Below are positions 63,201-64,000 of a stretch of 64,000 nucleotides of DNA, one piece after another (position 1 is the first letter of the stretch; each line of letters begins with the position of its first letter). The translations under genes and the position numbers were made by a program. The notes beneath the pieces were generated by a model, which saw only the letters and a list, made by a program, of their open reading frames with translations, searched no databases and was not told the origin of the DNA. Source of the DNA: Streptosporangium amethystogenes (lineage in GTDB: Bacteria > Actinomycetota > Actinomycetes > Streptosporangiales > Streptosporangiaceae); NCBI RefSeq assembly GCF_000721075.1, contig NZ_JOEQ01000011.1, positions 124,001 to 188,000 on the forward strand, read 5' to 3'.

Positions 63201-63787
63201 AGATCCGTCCGGAGACCGCTGCCCGGCGGGCCAGGGACCTGGAGGCCCGGCTCCGCCGCCGGATGGAGCAGCTCGACAGGGGTGAGCTGCTCCAGGTCCG
63301 GCCCCCGCAGGTGGCGGGTGGCGCGCTGGTCGTCCCGCAGGGCCTGCTCGACCGGCTGGCCGGGCTCCGCGACGACCCGGCGACGGCGTACGCGCGGCAG
63401 ACGGCCGAGGTGGAGCGGCGCGCGGTGGACCGGGTGCTGGACGAGGAACGCAGGCTCGGCCGGCTGCCCGAGGAGATGGCGCACAACAACCCCGGCTACG
63501 ACATCCGCTCCCGGACGGTGGACGACCACTGGGTCTTCATCGAGGTCAAGGGCCGGATCGCCGGGGCGAGGGACTTCCACGTCACCCGGACCGAGGTGCT
63601 GACCGGCAAGAACGCGGGCCGGTCCTTCCGGCTCGCGCTGGTGAGCGTGCACCCGGACGGTGCGGCGTACGACGAGGTCCGCTACCTCGTCGACCCGTTC
63701 AGGGACGTGGACTTCGGCGACTTCGTCGCCACCGACCTCGGTGGCGATTGGAACAGGGAATGGGCACGAGGAGGAGCACCGGTATGA
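60242..63787 (+). CDS. SNF2/superfamily-2 helicase with C-terminal DUF3883, 1181 aa
   Basis: Seen: [20 protein letters not shown] (Q-like motif), Walker [25 protein letters not shown] box [20 protein letters not shown], and the C-terminal helicase half with [15 protein letters not shown] and [17 protein letters not shown]. The C-terminal end shows DUF3883: [20 protein letters not shown] then [11 protein letters not shown]. This is the helicase family of DISARM-like and related defence systems. ATG 60242 has only a weak ribosome binding site. Its stop overlaps the methylase start (ATGA). Confidence 0.9.
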   Translation: MSTPSRPRDPAMTGARLEELTPGAVVGGVTPGGDVTVVAVKWYGSNAVNLTYKTDAGQVTEQLLYRDHEARLTLRRSSAAYGFDGDGALFKLAAEALRLRMAARFDPMLAVTTSDLEPLPHQIQAVYGELLDRTPLRFVLADDPGAGKTIMAGLYIKELMLRGDVERCMIVAPGGLVEQWQEELLEKFGLRFEQLTRQLIDAQLDANVFDSQPLLIARMDQLSRSEELQAQLARSDWDLVVVDEAHRMSARYFGDELKKTRRYQLGELLGRHTRHLLLMTATPHAGSEADFQLFMGLLDSDRFEGKYREGLSSADTDGLMRRMVKEDLLTFEGKPLFPERRAYTVPYELSEAEKELYGVVTDYVREQMGRAQQLAARGEGRRGNTVGFALTVLQRRLASSPEAILRSLERRHKRLGRLRQEMAAGPSPLEGRLKDRLAGLLGKAPDALDADLDDLSSTEVEELEDDVVDAATTAQTIAELDKELGLLVDLVELARRVRNSGTDRKWSELSELLQGNTLIRDTDGTPRKLIVFTEHKDTLEYLVERIRGLIGREEAVVAIHGGVSRDQRRRIKELFTQDPECRILVATDAAGEGLNLQRAHLMVNYDLPWNPNRIEQRFGRIHRIGQTEVCHLWNLVAIGTREGDVFYRLLEKIEEQRRAYKGKVFDVLGEAFQGEPLRKLLMEAIQYGDRPEIRDRLNQVIDASVGEGLDRLMAERALAHQRLGESDVAEWRLRMEEAQARRLQPHYVRAFFLAAFKLLGGRVAERESGRYEIKHVPGDLLAHDRQIRVGVPVLRRYERVTFARELVRPAGRPRADLLAPGHPLLDAVVSLVVERYGTQLKQGALLVDRRDAGEEPHLLAAVSQEVADGHDRIVSKRFDFVEIGPSTARTAGAAPYLDYAPASAEERHLVAGVLEEGWLASGMEDLAVGWAVQNGLASFVDELRARLAAETARTRGLVRQRLLQEINYWDTRHADLLDAELTGKKLKIRPETAARRARDLEARLRRRMEQLDRGELLQVRPPQVAGGALVVPQGLLDRLAGLRDDPATAYARQTAEVERRAVDRVLDEERRLGRLPEEMAHNNPGYDIRSRTVDDHWVFIEVKGRIAGARDFHVTRTEVLTGKNAGRSFRLALVSVHPDGAAYDEVRYLVDPFRDVDFGDFVATDLGGDWNREWARGGAPV

Positions 63788-64000
63788 GCGCTGGTACGAG
63801 CACTGGCACGGGTACGGATGGATACCGGCGCAAGCTGATCGAGGTGGCCCTTCCGCTGGAGGAGATCAACAAGCAGTCGGCCAGGGAGAAGTCGATCCGG
63901 CACGGCCACCCGTCGACCCTGCACCTGTGGTGGGCCCGCCGTCCGCTGGCCGCCTGCCGCGCGGTGCTCTTCGCCCAGCTCGTGGACGATCCGTCTTCGC
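63784..64000 (+). CDS. DUF1156-type adenine-specific DNA methyltransferase, 5' end only
   Basis: From ATG 63784 the frame reads a Ser/Gly/Thr-rich start then [40 protein letters not shown] and [19 protein letters not shown], which is the N-terminal signature of DUF1156 proteins ([16 protein letters not shown]). Catalytic motifs lie beyond the window. The 4-nt overlap with the helicase gene shows that both are made together, as in helicase-DUF1156 modification/defence systems. Confidence 0.88.
   Translation, partial: MSAGTSTGTGTDGYRRKLIEVALPLEEINKQSAREKSIRHGHPSTLHLWWARRPLAACRAVLFAQLVDDPSS

Noticed and set aside
60206..63652. Long minus-strand open frame opposite the helicase gene
   Set aside because: Antisense shadow; the plus strand carries all helicase motifs and the DUF3883 end.
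1..64000. CRISPR arrays, insertion sequences, attachment sites
   Set aside because: No regularly spaced repeats, transposase or integrase motifs, or tRNA-adjacent duplications were seen on reading either strand.

Overview
The window is GC-rich actinomycete DNA with GC-heavy third codon positions, many GTG starts, many 4-nt stop/start overlaps, and families typical of filamentous actinomycetes (AfsR-like NB-ARC fragments, CU044_5270 and DUF6879 proteins, Ser/Thr kinases, DUF4132). A Streptosporangiaceae-like genome (Streptosporangium or Nonomuraea type) is my best guess, but the genus is an inference. No rRNA, tRNA, CRISPR array, transposase or integrase was recognised.

Region 1 (1-3610): a partial DUF89/ARMT1-like damage-control phosphatase, then a small unknown protein and a DUF4132 protein.

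Region 2 (about 3650-28090): the main find, a RiPP gene cluster of the TOMM (thiazole/oxazole-modified microcin) class. The precursor (24944-25330, minus) has a nitrile-hydratase-like (NHLP) leader and ends in CYYCCCPCCCCT, with eight cysteines in the last twelve residues. A fused leader-binding/YcaO cyclodehydratase (10984-13233) and a SagB-type FMN dehydrogenase (9607-10983) should make thiazolines and oxidise them to thiazoles. Two NHLM-type ABC proteins, one with a C39 leader peptidase, and an HlyD-like adaptor should cleave the leader and export the product. The tailoring set is unusually large: a flavin-dependent halogenase, two P450s, a Rieske oxygenase, an FAD amine-oxidase-like enzyme, an alpha/beta hydrolase, a VOC protein and a SAM methyltransferase. 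A LuxR-type ATPase regulator sits in the middle and a DrrAB-type exporter follows the precursor. A shared AATACGTAT element lies upstream of two transcription units. I know of no characterised product with this core and this tailoring set.

Region 3 (28195-32394): a membrane pair resembling a MotAB/ZorAB-type motor (single-helix Asp protein plus long coiled-coil partner), then an ECF sigma factor with a CU044_5270 partner.

Region 4 (32405-45729): a catabolic operon, apparently controlled by a divergent IclR regulator: sugar-type ABC importer, HyuA/HyuB (oxoprolinase/acetone-carboxylase superfamily), a small CxxC protein, a U32-like TIM-barrel protein, an IlvD/Edd dehydratase and a 2-oxoglutarate-semialdehyde-type aldehyde dehydrogenase. 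The substrate is unknown.

Region 5 (45890-54560): accessory region of small, hypothetical and decayed genes: a secreted protein pair, an internally deleted NB-ARC regulator, a DUF6879 pair, a TetR regulator/methyltransferase pair sharing a tandem palindromic operator, and two relics of the 5' end of a Ser/Thr kinase gene flanking a membrane protein gene.

Region 6 (55158-64000): defence-flavoured genes: a nuclease-helicase (DUF2075) with a MazG-like pyrophosphohydrolase, a DUF1643 protein, a Ser/Thr kinase with TPR-like repeats, and, after an AT-rich gap, a SNF2-type helicase with a DUF3883 end followed by the start of a DUF1156 DNA methyltransferase. The last two look like the first genes of a DISARM-related system running off the window.
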